From Trifolium pratense (lineage: Eukaryota > Streptophyta > Magnoliopsida > Fabales > Fabaceae): 64,000 nt of DNA. The first letter of the stretch is position 1; the number at the start of each line of letters is the position of its first letter. A program made the position numbers and the translations under genes. Below are positions 48,839 through 59,571 of the stretch, one piece after another. The notes under the pieces were generated by a model. The model did no database searches and was not told where the DNA came from. It was given only the letters and a program-made list of their open reading frames with translations. Location: contig NC_060065.1 of the NCBI RefSeq assembly GCF_020283565.1, forward strand, positions 21,924,866-21,988,865, written 5' to 3'.

Positions 48839-49850
48839 GCAAAGGTTGATGATGCATGAATAGTTATAGGGTCCTTTAACAATAAAAGAATAATGACTGA
48901 TGTGGTTTATTTTAGTAAGGGTCTTTTAGGTATATTATATTAATTAGTAAGTATGCAGTTCTATTGTGTTATTTTATCAGAAATGCTATAGGGACACATT
49001 TAATACCAAAAATACAACAAATATACTCTACTATTCCTTTATACCTATATTTCTATTTTATTTTTATTTTTTATACCATATTGCCACACATGTTCCTTTA
49101 TTTTTCTCTTTCCATTCCTCGCTGTTTTCTTCCTCTCACCGAGCCTCTGCGCCGATCTCCCTCCACCACCAATCATCGCCGGCGACATCTCCCTCCACCA
49201 CTAAACAACCATCACCGCCTCTTGCAATTTTGAAAAATCAAATGTCAATTTCAGGTTTGTTTCTCCTTTTTTTAGGGTTTTAGATTTAATTTTTTTTTCC
49301 TTTCATGCAACTTTAAGAGTGAACTAGTAATTATTGTTTCTGTTTCTGGATATCATGATACTAGGCACTCATTGTTAAGCTTAAACATTTTACATTTTAC
49401 AGTTTCTGTTTCTTTTTTTTTGTGTTAAAATTGTGTAAAGTGACCCCATGTTGTTATTGGTTATTTTTTAGTTTTTCTTCCATTAATTAAAAAAAATTGT
49501 GTAATGGATTTGTAATCCAAAGTAAATTGAACTCTTTCTTTTTCCCTGACAATGAATCTGTTTTAAAAATTGATTGGGTAGAAGGCAAACTTGTGAGTTG
49601 AGTGGTGATTTAAGATGTGATTTAATTGTTTTTTGAGTGAACTGATTTATATCTTACTCACTTGGCACCTCTTATGGCTTGTTAGAGTTGTTGCTTTATT
49701 TCCTTTACTTATTACAAGTTACCTCTTGTAATGTAACATAGATGCGAGACAAAAATTTGGGCGAGTTGAACGCCATTTTCATTTGTCGAAGAACCTTTCT
49801 ATGTATTTGAGTAAAATGGTCAGATTAGGCGTGCACCACCTGTCGTAAGA
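48839..49850. other. Pseudogene downstream region and possible transcribed leader
   Basis: 48839-48960 matches the 3' flank of the gene at 29233. Then 49080-49260 is pyrimidine- and CCACC-rich, ending TTTCAG|GTTTGTTTCTCC. It resembles a 5' UTR or short first exon with a donor, followed by an intron-like T-rich stretch. No protein can be assigned. The words GGGTAGAAGGCAAACTTGTG near 49574 recur at 62708. Confidence 0.35.
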
Positions 49851-50552
49851 GTTGAGAATATGTTTGAGCATGTTCAGATTAGGTGCTTTGTGTTTAAGAA
49901 TTTGTGGAAGAGCCCGGCACCGTCTAAGGTCATCACTTTTTTGTGGCAGCTGATTTTAGATCGAATTCAAACTAAGGACAATTTACGTAAGCGGAGGATG
50001 ATACATGATAATAATTTCAACTGTGTGCTTTGTACTGTGTGTATTGAATCGGCATGTCATGTTTTCTCCATTGCAAGCGTGCAACTGAGATATGGTATGC
50101 GATTACAAGGTGGTCAGGACTGTTTCTAATTATTCCGCATAATATTGCAACATCGTTTGCGTTATTCTATACTAGTGCAAGGAATACGAAGGAAAAGAAA
50201 GGTTTGTGCCTGATTTGGCATGCATATGTTTGGGCTATTTGGACTGTGAGAAACGATGGTGTTTTTAACGCGAAAGTGTGGAGCGGGTTAAGGTGCTGTC
50301 TTGGAAGTGGTTCATAGGGAGAATGGCGACGGGTCCGTGTTTACTATATGAATGGAAGTGAAGTCTGTTGGATTGTATGCAGCGTTAATCAGAATTTGTG
50401 CATGGGTTTTGGTGTTCCCTGTAGGTGCTTATTGTTGCGTCCCCTTCATCTGTTCTCTGCTTGATGTTTGGCTGGTGTGTTGTGATTGCTGCTATGTGTT
50501 TTTTAGTCTCTTTGCTTGGCCTTTTTGTGTTTGCTGCTTTGTAATTTGTAGT

Positions 50553-53500
50553 TGTCGCGGCGCGAAAAATAACCTCGAGTGTAAACACTCGAAAAGAAAC
50601 AGAGTCGCCACTAGGCATGGCAATAAAACCTATACCCGCGGGTACCCACCCAAACCATACCCGCTTTGACGGGAAAAATCCGAGTTGACTGGGTTTGGGT
50701 TCGGGTTTGGGTTTTCCCCGATTTCAAAATATGGGTTTGGGGCGGGTAATGGGTACATTGATACCCACCCCGAACCCGTCCCCGAACCTGCCCCGCTTAT
50801 ACTAAAAATTAGATTTCACCTCTTTTAAATTAGAAACGCTTAAACATTCTCTTAAATTACGTTCATATATTTATTTTTTATTTTAATTTGAGTATTAAAC
50901 AAACCATTTTCTCTATTTTTTTTTTCTTTATTTAAAAAAATATTGTTGAGAGAAAATAATTTTGGACATTTAACTTTTTTTTTAATAAAAAAATATTAAA
51001 ATATAATCTAAATTCATGTGGAAAGAGGCGTAACGGGGATACCCGAAACCCGATGGGGATACCCGATCCCCGTTGGGTATGGGTTTGGGGTTATCATTTT
51101 TATCCCCGCTTGAATTTGGGATGGGTTTGGGGAAACCCGAACTTTATGGGTTTGGGTTTGAGGAGGGCAAAACCCGTCCCCGCCCCGCCCCATTGCCATG
51201 TCTAGTCGCCACCGAATTTTATTTATCCCAAAAAAGGGAAAGGAAAATATCGAGAAAACCTTGGGGTAGAGAAAAAAGGGTTCGGGAGTTGGTTATGCGA
51301 GGGGAAGGTATTAGCACCCCTCACATCCGTTGTACTCAACGGGAACCTTTTAGAGGGAAATGTTTGTTTGCTTTAATGTGTTTTTTAATGTTTGCTTGAT
51401 TACTCGTTTCTTGCTTCATCGATAGAAAAAGTTTGTTTTTATTATTATTTATGTTATTATGGATGCGGGGAAAAAGGTTTTGTTTTTTATTATGCCCGAC
51501 AAGATGTTGAATCTTGCTCCTGCGTATTCCCAGGTGCAATGGGAAAATCAGGGTTTCGTAGTTCAGAGTAAAAAATGTTTGTGGGTTGGTTGTTTTTAGA
51601 CGCATGACGTCTAAGTCGCATTCTCGTATTTAAACGCTGCTTGTATGCTCGTACTTTGGAGGCTTAAGCGTGGTTTGTGTTACGGAGAAAGGACGAAAAC
51701 GTCACTCGTTTTATGAAAAGAGTTTTACTTTTACTGCGCGCGTGGGCAGAGAAAATGTTTGAGTGTGTTGAGTTGATTTTAGGAGTTTTAATGAAAACGT
51801 CCGAGAATGAGGATAATCCGAGTCACGAGCCATACGTCAGGGCCTCGAATTATCCGGGGAAGAATGTCATATGTCAGACTAACCCCTTTTCACTCTAATT
51901 ATGCTTAAGTTCTTTTATTTGATTTAAGAAAATCAAAAGGAAAGATAAAGCGGATAATGAAGTGTTTTAATGTTTTTTAGCGTTGGGGAATGAGAATGAT
52001 TCAAGTCACGAGCCATACGTCAGGGTCTCGAATCATTCGGGGAGAGAAAGCCATACGTCAGACTAACCCTTTTTCATTCCAATTATGATTTGATTTGATA
52101 AGTTTAAGCAAGATAAACAAAAAAACAAGCCAAGCAGACATAGTATAACCATAAACATATGCATGGACTGAAGCTTTTGTCAACCGGTTAATTTTGTTTA
52201 ATCGTGATTGTTTAGGAAAAAATAAGAATGAGAATAATTCGAGTCACGAGCCATACGTCAGGGCCTCGAATTATTCGGGGAAGAAAGTCATACGTCAGAC
52301 TAACCCTTTTACATTCCATTTATTTTAGTTACGGGGTTTTTCAAGAAATAAGCACTTATTTAAATAGGCACTTAAAAATGGACAAAAACGCCACTGGGGT
52401 GCAAAACTGGGTCTGGGGGTGAAGCAATAGTAATCTGCAACACCAAAGCCCAGCCGAGTTCGTCAAAAAAAACAAACAGAACAAAAATGATTCAAAGTGT
52501 TATCAGGATCAGGGTGCACGATATGCTTCACAGATCTGGGCCTTCTGATTCATCAGACGGGTTGGATTTTAAAATAATCAAACAGATCTCAGCCTTTCAC
52601 CAGATCCAACAGACCTGTTTTAAACTTGGGAAGAAGCCAATGACGTGCTGACACGTCATCGTCTTCAACCCCCCTCCTTCTTCTTCACGTGAAAGCAACA
52701 ACAAGAAGCCATGAAAGCTTCATCGAAGCTCACGGCTTCAACAACAACATCATCAATTTTTGACCAAAAAACAAAAGTTTATATACCTTTTCACTCGAAA
52801 TATTTCGTAGATTATGAATATGAACTTATATTTTTCAAAAGATTTTTGTATCTCAAAAACGGTTCGAAACTTTAAAACCCAAAAAAACTTTAAATTTCAC
52901 ATTTGTTCGATTTAAGAAAAATCAAGGGTTGGAAAAGCTTCAGATGATGTTCAGGAGTAAAAAGCGTTGAGAATCTTACTGGTTTCGAGCTCTGTTTTGG
53001 TGGGTTAACACCTACTCTTTTCTTGGCTATTTTGAACTTTGAGTAAGCTCCTCTTGACGGTTTTCCTTTGTTTTTCTTGTGGGTTCAAGCTTAGGGAGGT
53101 GTTTTGAGTGATTTGGGTGAATAAAATTGAAGGTTGGAGGTGGTTTTAATGGATTTCGAATTTTTGGAAAAGTGATGAAAAGATGAGTTTTTTTGGTTTT
53201 TTCTCTTCTCTGTTCTAGCTTCTAAAAATCGCCTCCCTGAGTTTCGGTTGCTTTATTTATACCCAAAAATTAGGGTTTATGTTTGATGGAAAAGGGAAAA
53301 AGTTGACTTTCAAATTTTTTCTTGTTGGAAGTAATGGTCCGAATGGGAAAGAGGACAATCCTTTGAGTTGGCTGTGCAGGTGTTGCAGTGGTGGTTTTAA
53401 CATTTTGTTCTTGTCTCTGTTGTGTTGCAGGAAAAAGAAAGAAGGGAAAGGAAAATCCTTTCTGGGTTCAAGGATTTGCGTCTCTGATCTTGCTGTTCTT

Positions 53501-53558
53501 GGACATTTTTTTGATTTTTTTTTAATAAAATAAAAAAAAACAATAATAAATATTAATA

Positions 53559-53607
<49 letters not shown>

Positions 53608-53680
53608 GTAGTAGTAGAAAATAAGTGATGAAAATTAATTTTTTTTAAAAAAAGGGGTAGGACAAAATTAGGGTATGACA
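50553..53680 (-). repeat. 3' LTR of the Ogre-like element (with hAT insertion)
   Basis: 3128 bases, equal to the other LTR plus the 593-base hAT element and its 8-base duplication. It contains an AAT microsatellite at about 53560-53610. Confidence 0.92.
50612..51204. mobile_element. Non-autonomous hAT-type element (593 bp) in the LTR
   Basis: The ends are TAGGCATGGCAA and TTGCCATGTCTA, with an exact 8-base duplication GTCGCCAC at 50604-50611 and 51205-51212. The partner LTR carries the uninterrupted site (GAGTCGCCACCGAATT at about 59621), proving the insertion came after the retrotransposon. The subterminal regions are rich in GGGTTTGGG and CCCGAACCC words and the middle is AT-rich. Confidence 0.95.
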
Positions 53681-53697
53681 GCTGCCCCTATTTAATT
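53681..53697 (-). other. Polypurine tract of the Ogre-like element
   Basis: On the minus strand AATTAAATAGGGGCAGC directly precedes the LTR start TGTCATACCC. This is where plus-strand DNA synthesis would start. Confidence 0.7.
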
Positions 53698-53859
53698 ATC
53701 TTGGACCCATGAATGTGTATGACATTTGTCTTCATATTCTTGTGGTGCAAGGTAATTAAATACAAATGCCCTAATTTTGCTCCAAGGAGAAAAGTGAGTT
53801 CAAAGATGATAGAGAATGAGATCCACTTCCCTTGAAAGCTGGATACCAAAGGTAGAAAT

Positions 53860-54070
53860 TATTCTGATTTTATTCAGCCGCCCACACTGAAGGTCAATCC
53901 TTGGTTTGATCTTATTCAGCCGCCCACGCTGAAGGTCAATCTTTGAAAGTGATTTTATCCAGCCGCCCACACTGAAGGTCCATCTTGATGGTGATCTTAT
54001 CCAGCCGCCCACACTGAAGGTCAATCTTCTGTTTTGATTTTATTCAGCCGCCCACGCTGAAGGTCAATCA
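53860..54070. repeat. Tandem array 1 (CAGCCGCCCACACTGAAGG)
   Basis: Five units of about 40-47 bases. Each has TTATTCAGCCGCCCAC, GCTGAAGGTC or ACTGAAGGTC, and a variable T-rich spacer. Confidence 0.85.
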
Positions 54071-54290
54071 ACTTTTGAATTTGTTCGCCACTTCACTTTG
54101 TAAGTTTCGAAACCTAACACTTGTTCTCCACTTCGCTTTTGAAAGTTTTGAAACTCAACAATGGATCTCCACTTCGCTTTGAAAGTTTTGAACCCTGGAT
54201 ACTCCGCTTTGAGATCTTTTGAAATACTAGATACTCCGCTTCGAGAGCTTTGCAAATGGATACTCCGCTTTGAGAGCTTTGCAAGTAAGG
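54071..54290. repeat. Tandem array 2 (CTCCRCTTYGCTTTGAAAG)
   Basis: About six units of 30-45 bases share CTCCACTTCGCTTTGAAAG or ACTCCGCTTTGAGAGCTTTG. Confidence 0.75.
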
Positions 54291-54744
54291 TGATCTTGGG
54301 ATCCCACCGGGGATAAGATAATCTTGTTCAGCCACTTTTGCTGAAGGTTGATCCTTACTGATGAGGCGATGCTCTTCTAGGAGATCCTGCTGGGGATGTA
54401 CCTTTAAGATGTCCTGTCTAAGGATTCTTCAAGAGACTCGTTGGGGAGAAAGCTAGACATCTTCCAATTCAGACTTGCTAGGGAAAAGGTAACTCTACCT
54501 TGCTCGTGGTTGAAGGCTGAAGGTTATACTCTGTGGGGAGAAACCTTTGAATCTGTTGCATGCATATCTTGGATGTTGCAATGATTGTTTATGCATGTCT
54601 TAATGCCTAAAGATGCAAAGCTATTGCAAATGAATTTGTTGATTCATGATATGCATGATATGTCTTTGTCTGTATGAAGTGAAATGCATGATTAGTGCAT
54701 GCGATGACCGTTGGGACGAGTAGAAATTGGATTTTTTTTTTACG

Positions 54745-55812
54745 AACGGGTGCTAATGACAACTAGGCTTAAATGTGGCCAATGGTGATTAGGCTGCAAA
54801 GTGGGTGCTAATGACAATTGGGCTTAAACATGTGCCAATAACGATTGGATTTTGAGTTGGTGCCAATAACGATTGGACTTTCAGGGTGCCAATAATGATT
54901 GGACTTTTGAGTGAATACCAATGACAATTGGATTTTTGATTGGGTGCCAATAACGATTGGACTTAGCTGGGTACCAATAACAATTGGATTTTTGGGTGGG
55001 TGCCAATAACGATTGGACTTTTGAGGGTACCAATAACAATTAGATTTTTGAGGTGCGCCAATAACAATTGGACTTTTTGCTGGGTACCAATAACGATTGG
55101 ATTTTGAGTTGGTGCCAATGACGATTGGACTTTTGAGTAGATACCAATAACAATTGGATTTTGGTTGTGTACCAATAACAATTGGATTTTTGAGTAGGTG
55201 CCAATAACGATTGGGCTTTGAGTGGGTGCCAATAACGATTGGACTTTGACTAGGTACCAATAACAATTGGATTTTGGGTGTGCCAATGACGATTGGACTT
55301 TTGCTGGGTACCAATAACAATCGGACTTTTGAGTGGGTGCCAATAACGATTGGACTTTGACTAGGTACCAATAACAATTGGATTTTGGGTGTGCCAATGA
55401 CGATTGGACTTTTGCTGGGTACCAATAACAATTGGATTTTGGGTGTGCCAATGACGATTGGACTTTTGAGTGGGTGCCAATAACAATTGGGCTTTGGGTG
55501 TGCCAATGACGATTGGACATATGAGTGGGTGCCAATAACGATTGGGCTTTGAGTTGGTGCCAATAACAATTGGACTTTTGAGTGGGTGCCAATAACAATT
55601 GGGCTTTGGGTGTGCCAATGACGATTGGACATTTGAGTGGGTGCCAATAACGATTGGGCTTTGAGTTGGTGCCAATAACAATTGGACTTTTGATGGGATA
55701 CCAATAACAATTGGATTTTTGCTGGGTACCAATAACGATTGGATTTTGAGTTGGTGCCAATGACGATTGGACTTTTGAGTGGGTGCCAATAACGATTGGA
55801 CTTTTGCTTGGG
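54745..55812. repeat. Minisatellite array 3 (~29-bp unit, ~35 copies)
   Basis: Units read roughly GGGTGCCAATAACGATTGGA plus CTTTTGAGT. Alternating variants have GTACCAATAACAATTGGA. The unit contains the partial palindrome CCAATAACGATTGG and has no stop codon on the minus strand. Long minus-strand frames across the array are therefore a by-product, not evidence of a protein. Tandem arrays between pol and the 3' LTR are known from Ogre-type elements. Confidence 0.93.
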
Positions 55813-57671
55813 GATATTTGATTTGCTGTCTAATCTCGAGGTTATTGAGTTTGTGGTATGGGGCATACCAGATGAATGAAATGACATGATTAATGCGTGA
55901 TGTCGATTTGCTAGAATGAAATGACATGATTAATGCATGAAGATGATTAATGCGATGATTTGCATGTTACTATGAATGCCCCTGTAGTGGGTGAGGATTG
56001 GTTTTAGAACCGGTGAATGTTCAAGGCTTTTTGTGGAAAGGTGGTCTGATGTTGTGTCAACATAATCCCGACACCCATTCCGGACTCAATAGTTGCAGAT
56101 GTATGCTAGATTTGGCTTGGCCGCCTTGAAGGTATGAGGAGGAGTTGCCCCTGTGTAACCTGTCTTGCCCCAGTCAATTGCGTCTTTGAAGTGATTAGCC
56201 AAATCACTGATATTGGTGCCCCTTTTCTAGGAGGTATGTTCTTTGATCAAACTGGCATTTTGGAGGTGCAACCCTGATTGCCCCATTCTTGAAATGTTTG
56301 GCCGGACCAATGAGATCTTCAGGTGCCCCTAGTCACAAGGGTTCGCTCTTGATTAGCGGGATCCCAAGGTGATTTGCCCCTAATTAGGAACATCTTGAGC
56401 TAGTTTGTTAGGTCTTGAACACCTGGGTTTTGATGCAGCTTGCCATGATGTGATTTTGAGCATTTTTCCCGTATTGAATGACCCCTCTAGGGAATGTCCC
56501 TCTTGGTTAATTGAAGTTCCGAGATAGTTGCCCCAGATTGAACCGATTTCTTGCTGATCACTTGGTGACCGTTCATAGCTGAAACTTCCTTATTGTTAAG
56601 TGCTGATTTGCAGATAAACCTGTTTATTCAAAATAGTAATTCTAATACAATGTGCATGCTAGTTTTGAAATCAAGATTGAGATGAAATTGATGTATAGTG
56701 GATGAATGTTGTGAAAGAGGGTGTGAGAGCATGATATCAACACTGATGATTAACAAAAGATCTGGGAGTCAGGTTAACACAACCTTGCTATTGTATGCTT
56801 TCAAAATAAACCTTGCTTCAATTAGGTCTTTTGAGGGTTGTAACGTGGCCTGGTTCACGGTTTTTGAATAAAAGGATACAAGGCTCAAACTTTAATTTTA
56901 ACCCACCCCATTCTCCATGATGTTCTTCAGTCTTACGTTCAATTAATTCAACCTATGCTCTCAAGTTCCAAGAGATTTTGGAAATGCGATGGTGAGGATA
57001 TGATGGCTTAGAGGTCAATGATGTCTTTTGACGTGACAATCACTTACTTTTTGTTTTGGTCATATGATTTTGATTTCATTGGTGACACTCTTTTCGATTC
57101 TCTTTTGTTTCATTGAGATCGTGTGATGTGTTCAAGGAAAAAATGTGATTGATCCTCGAATGGGATGTTCTTCTCTTGAAACTCGAATGCATGGTTGAAT
57201 CAACTGAACACTACCCTGCCCCGGGTTAAAATTGCGGGTTTTTTCGTATAAAAAAGAAACACCCACTTCTAGGCTCAACAAGGGTGACTACGAATTATCT
57301 TCCTTATTTCTCCGGTGTTTGGGGATTTGAAACAATGCCTTACATCATTAGCAAAGTTTTATCCGAAAGCATACTGTAGCAATTTTGGTTATTTCGTTTT
57401 TCATCATCCTCCCTCCAATCTTTATTCAAACAGATTTGATTATGAGTGAAATATATTTTTTTGCTTTCGTGAGAAGAGAGAAAAGTGAATGGACATGAAA
57501 AGATTAATTCGAAACATGCATACACATTTTATTATGATTACTATTGCGAATAAACAAGTTTAAGCACAAATCAAACTTTGCAAATAGGAAAATTACAAAG
57601 ATGAAAATAGTCTAAAGATAATCAGTCCTTGAGCTTGATTCTTGTTTGACCGGTCGACAACCTTTAAACTC
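55813..57671. other. Ogre-like element, internal region without coding sense
   Basis: Expected pol space. I searched both strands by eye for protease, reverse transcriptase and integrase motifs and saw none. The text has repeated TGCCCC and TTGCCCC words. Confidence 0.5.
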
Positions 57672-58598
57672 TTAGAAGACCTTTGCATATGAACCAGCGT
57701 AATCCGGCAGCGGACTATCTTTCACATTTGGCTTGTCTTGCTTGAAGGTCAACAATTGTTTATCAATAAGCTCTTGCACTTTCTTTTTGAATTCTCGGCA
57801 GTTGTTAGTGGAATGACCTTTGGTACCGGCATGGAATTCACATTTAGCCTTAACATCGTAACAAGCTGGGAATGGCGGGGTCATCGGTTTTAGAGCCCTA
57901 GGAGTTACCATTCCGGTGTGCACTAGATATGGAAGAAGCTGACTATATGGCACAGGAATTAGATCGAAGACCTTTCTAGCTTGCTTCGGAGTCCGCTGTG
58001 GTGTGAGATTCATAGGCATTTGCATTGTCTTCGGAAGAGAGTACCCTTGAGGTTGTTGGGAGTAGGGGGTATGAACATGCATTGATGAGCAAAATTGAAC
58101 TTTGCTGACATTGCTTAGCTTGTCCATTATTTCCCTGAGCTTCAGATGGGTTTCCCCAATATGGGCATTAGCAATGTTTGCCCCAGGATCAACACTTGGC
58201 ATCCCTGAACTATGGTAAACATTCTTTGGATTTTCTTGACTCTTTTGAGGTACGACAGCCCTTGGTAAAACTTGATGAGCTCTTGGCTGACTAGCAAAGA
58301 ATTCAGTATTGGTACCCATTGGCGCTTGGATGACTTGGGCAGCGACAGACCCATCATTAGACAGATGTGTGTATCTTGAAGAAGTGCACCCAACTGGTAA
58401 ACCGACCGGAGGCCATATCACATTTGACGAAGAAAGATCCATTGACGAGTTTGCCCCTACTGCTGCAACATTCAGTCCCAACACATGTTGTGGAAGCAAG
58501 TTGAGATTGGTTAACACCTCCAAGACACAGTCCAGTTTGACGGCCATTTGATCCATGTCACTCCTAAGGGCGTCAATTTGTTCTTGCCAATTTTCCAT
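57672..58598 (-). CDS. Gag-like protein of the Ogre/Tat element (308 aa)
   Basis: The frame starts at MENWQEQIDALRSDMDQMAV, a coiled-coil start usual for Tat-lineage gag. It continues through a Gln/Pro/Ser-rich region, then FDLIPVPYSQLLPYLVHTGM and VTPRALKPM, and a zinc-knuckle-like CEFHAGTKGHSTNNC (about residues 258-272) followed by REFKKKVQELIDKQLLTF. Full Ogre gag proteins are about twice as long. The capsid core expected between the Pro-rich part and FDLIPVPY looks deleted. The protein would be a structural, RNA-binding capsid component. No protease follows in frame, and the frame ends at YAGSYAKVF. Confidence 0.8.
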   Translation of the reverse strand: MENWQEQIDALRSDMDQMAVKLDCVLEVLTNLNLLPQHVLGLNVAAVGANSSMDLSSSNVIWPPVGLPVGCTSSRYTHLSNDGSVAAQVIQAPMGTNTEFFASQPRAHQVLPRAVVPQKSQENPKNVYHSSGMPSVDPGANIANAHIGETHLKLREIMDKLSNVSKVQFCSSMHVHTPYSQQPQGYSLPKTMQMPMNLTPQRTPKQARKVFDLIPVPYSQLLPYLVHTGMVTPRALKPMTPPFPACYDVKAKCEFHAGTKGHSTNNCREFKKKVQELIDKQLLTFKQDKPNVKDSPLPDYAGSYAKVF

Positions 58599-59550
58599 GA
58601 TTTGCCTTGAGACGTTTCGAGTCTAATAACGGCGCCGGGAATATGACTGGTTATAGGAAAGAATGGAATGAGATGCATGAATGAAAATGCATGCGAAAAA
58701 TCCATTAATCTTTTTTAGTCATTTTTGTTTAAGGAAACCGTAGACACATAGTTATCATAAGTGTTTCGGGATATAAGGAAATTCAAACTATTACTTCTCA
58801 TGATTTAAAAACCTTATGCTTATGTAACTAGTGTCTATTTAGTTCTTTAAAAACCAAAATGTACATGCATGATTATCGTTATGGATGCATGAATGCAAGT
58901 AATGTCATGCAGCAGATCGGGCGAACCAGAACATATTTGGTGTAAGTTTTGAAGGTCAACGGCTCAGAGTTACCTGCAACCCATCCCATTCTCACATGTT
59001 TGTTCTAGGTTTGACACGGGTTCTAGAATCATAGATAAATCTTAGGAGACGATGTTCGTGTTGCAACCGCTCATAACAAACATCCCCTAAGAATGAATCT
59101 CATCTACAAAGGTTCCTAGTAACACGTTTTGGGTTCTAGGTTAATTAAAAAGGTTCCTAGAGTCACGGACCCCACAAGAAAACATCGGTCCTACGAGCCA
59201 TACGTCAGGAGAACCAACATTGTCAAGGGAATCTACTCTAGGTGGGGTATCATGCCAACCTTACGAGCCATACGTCAGGAAGGTCAACAAAGATCCACCG
59301 TTATGTCCTAAGTTTTCCTCAAGTCCGGGTGTAGGACTTTTCACTCAATAACCGGTAACCGGCCCAAGTGGGCAAAAGGAAAAAGAAAGGAGATGAAGAA
59401 GAAGAGAGAAATATAGCAGATAATATTCAAGCAAGCATGCAATATAATATTAAAAGCAGTAAAGAAAAAGCAAATATGTAAATAACATACACATTAAGGC
59501 AAACAAGCGAAAACCCCACTAAATTAGGCTTAACTCTCAAAAGGTTTAGT
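58599..59550 (-). other. 5' leader of the Ogre-like element
   Basis: Non-coding sequence between the primer-binding site and gag. It contains two copies of GAGCCATACGTCAGGA (at 59195 and 59265), the motif also found three times in each LTR. Confidence 0.6.
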
Positions 59551-59570
59551 TTCCCCAGCGGAGTCGCCAG
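59551..59570 (-). other. Primer-binding site of the Ogre-like element
   Basis: On the minus strand the sequence after the LTR is CTGGCGACTCCGCTGGGGAA. TGGCGACTCC...GGGGA is the usual primer-binding sequence of Ogre/Tat elements and fixes the orientation. Confidence 0.8.
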
Positions 59571-59571
59571 C

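Noticed and set aside
51677..51898. Short frames in the LTR, repeated at 60095-60316
   Set aside because: Both copies lie in LTRs and differ only by LTR drift. They read through the ACGTCAG motif units and resemble no protein; the same applies to 53279-53533 and 61697-61951.
54745..55812. CRISPR-like array
   Set aside because: Repeats are contiguous and degenerate without unique spacers, and the DNA is plant nuclear.
54808..55887. 359-codon minus-strand frame
   Set aside because: The frame is open because the minisatellite unit lacks stops in every minus frame; there is no start context or homology, and it lies in the non-coding 3' part of a retrotransposon.
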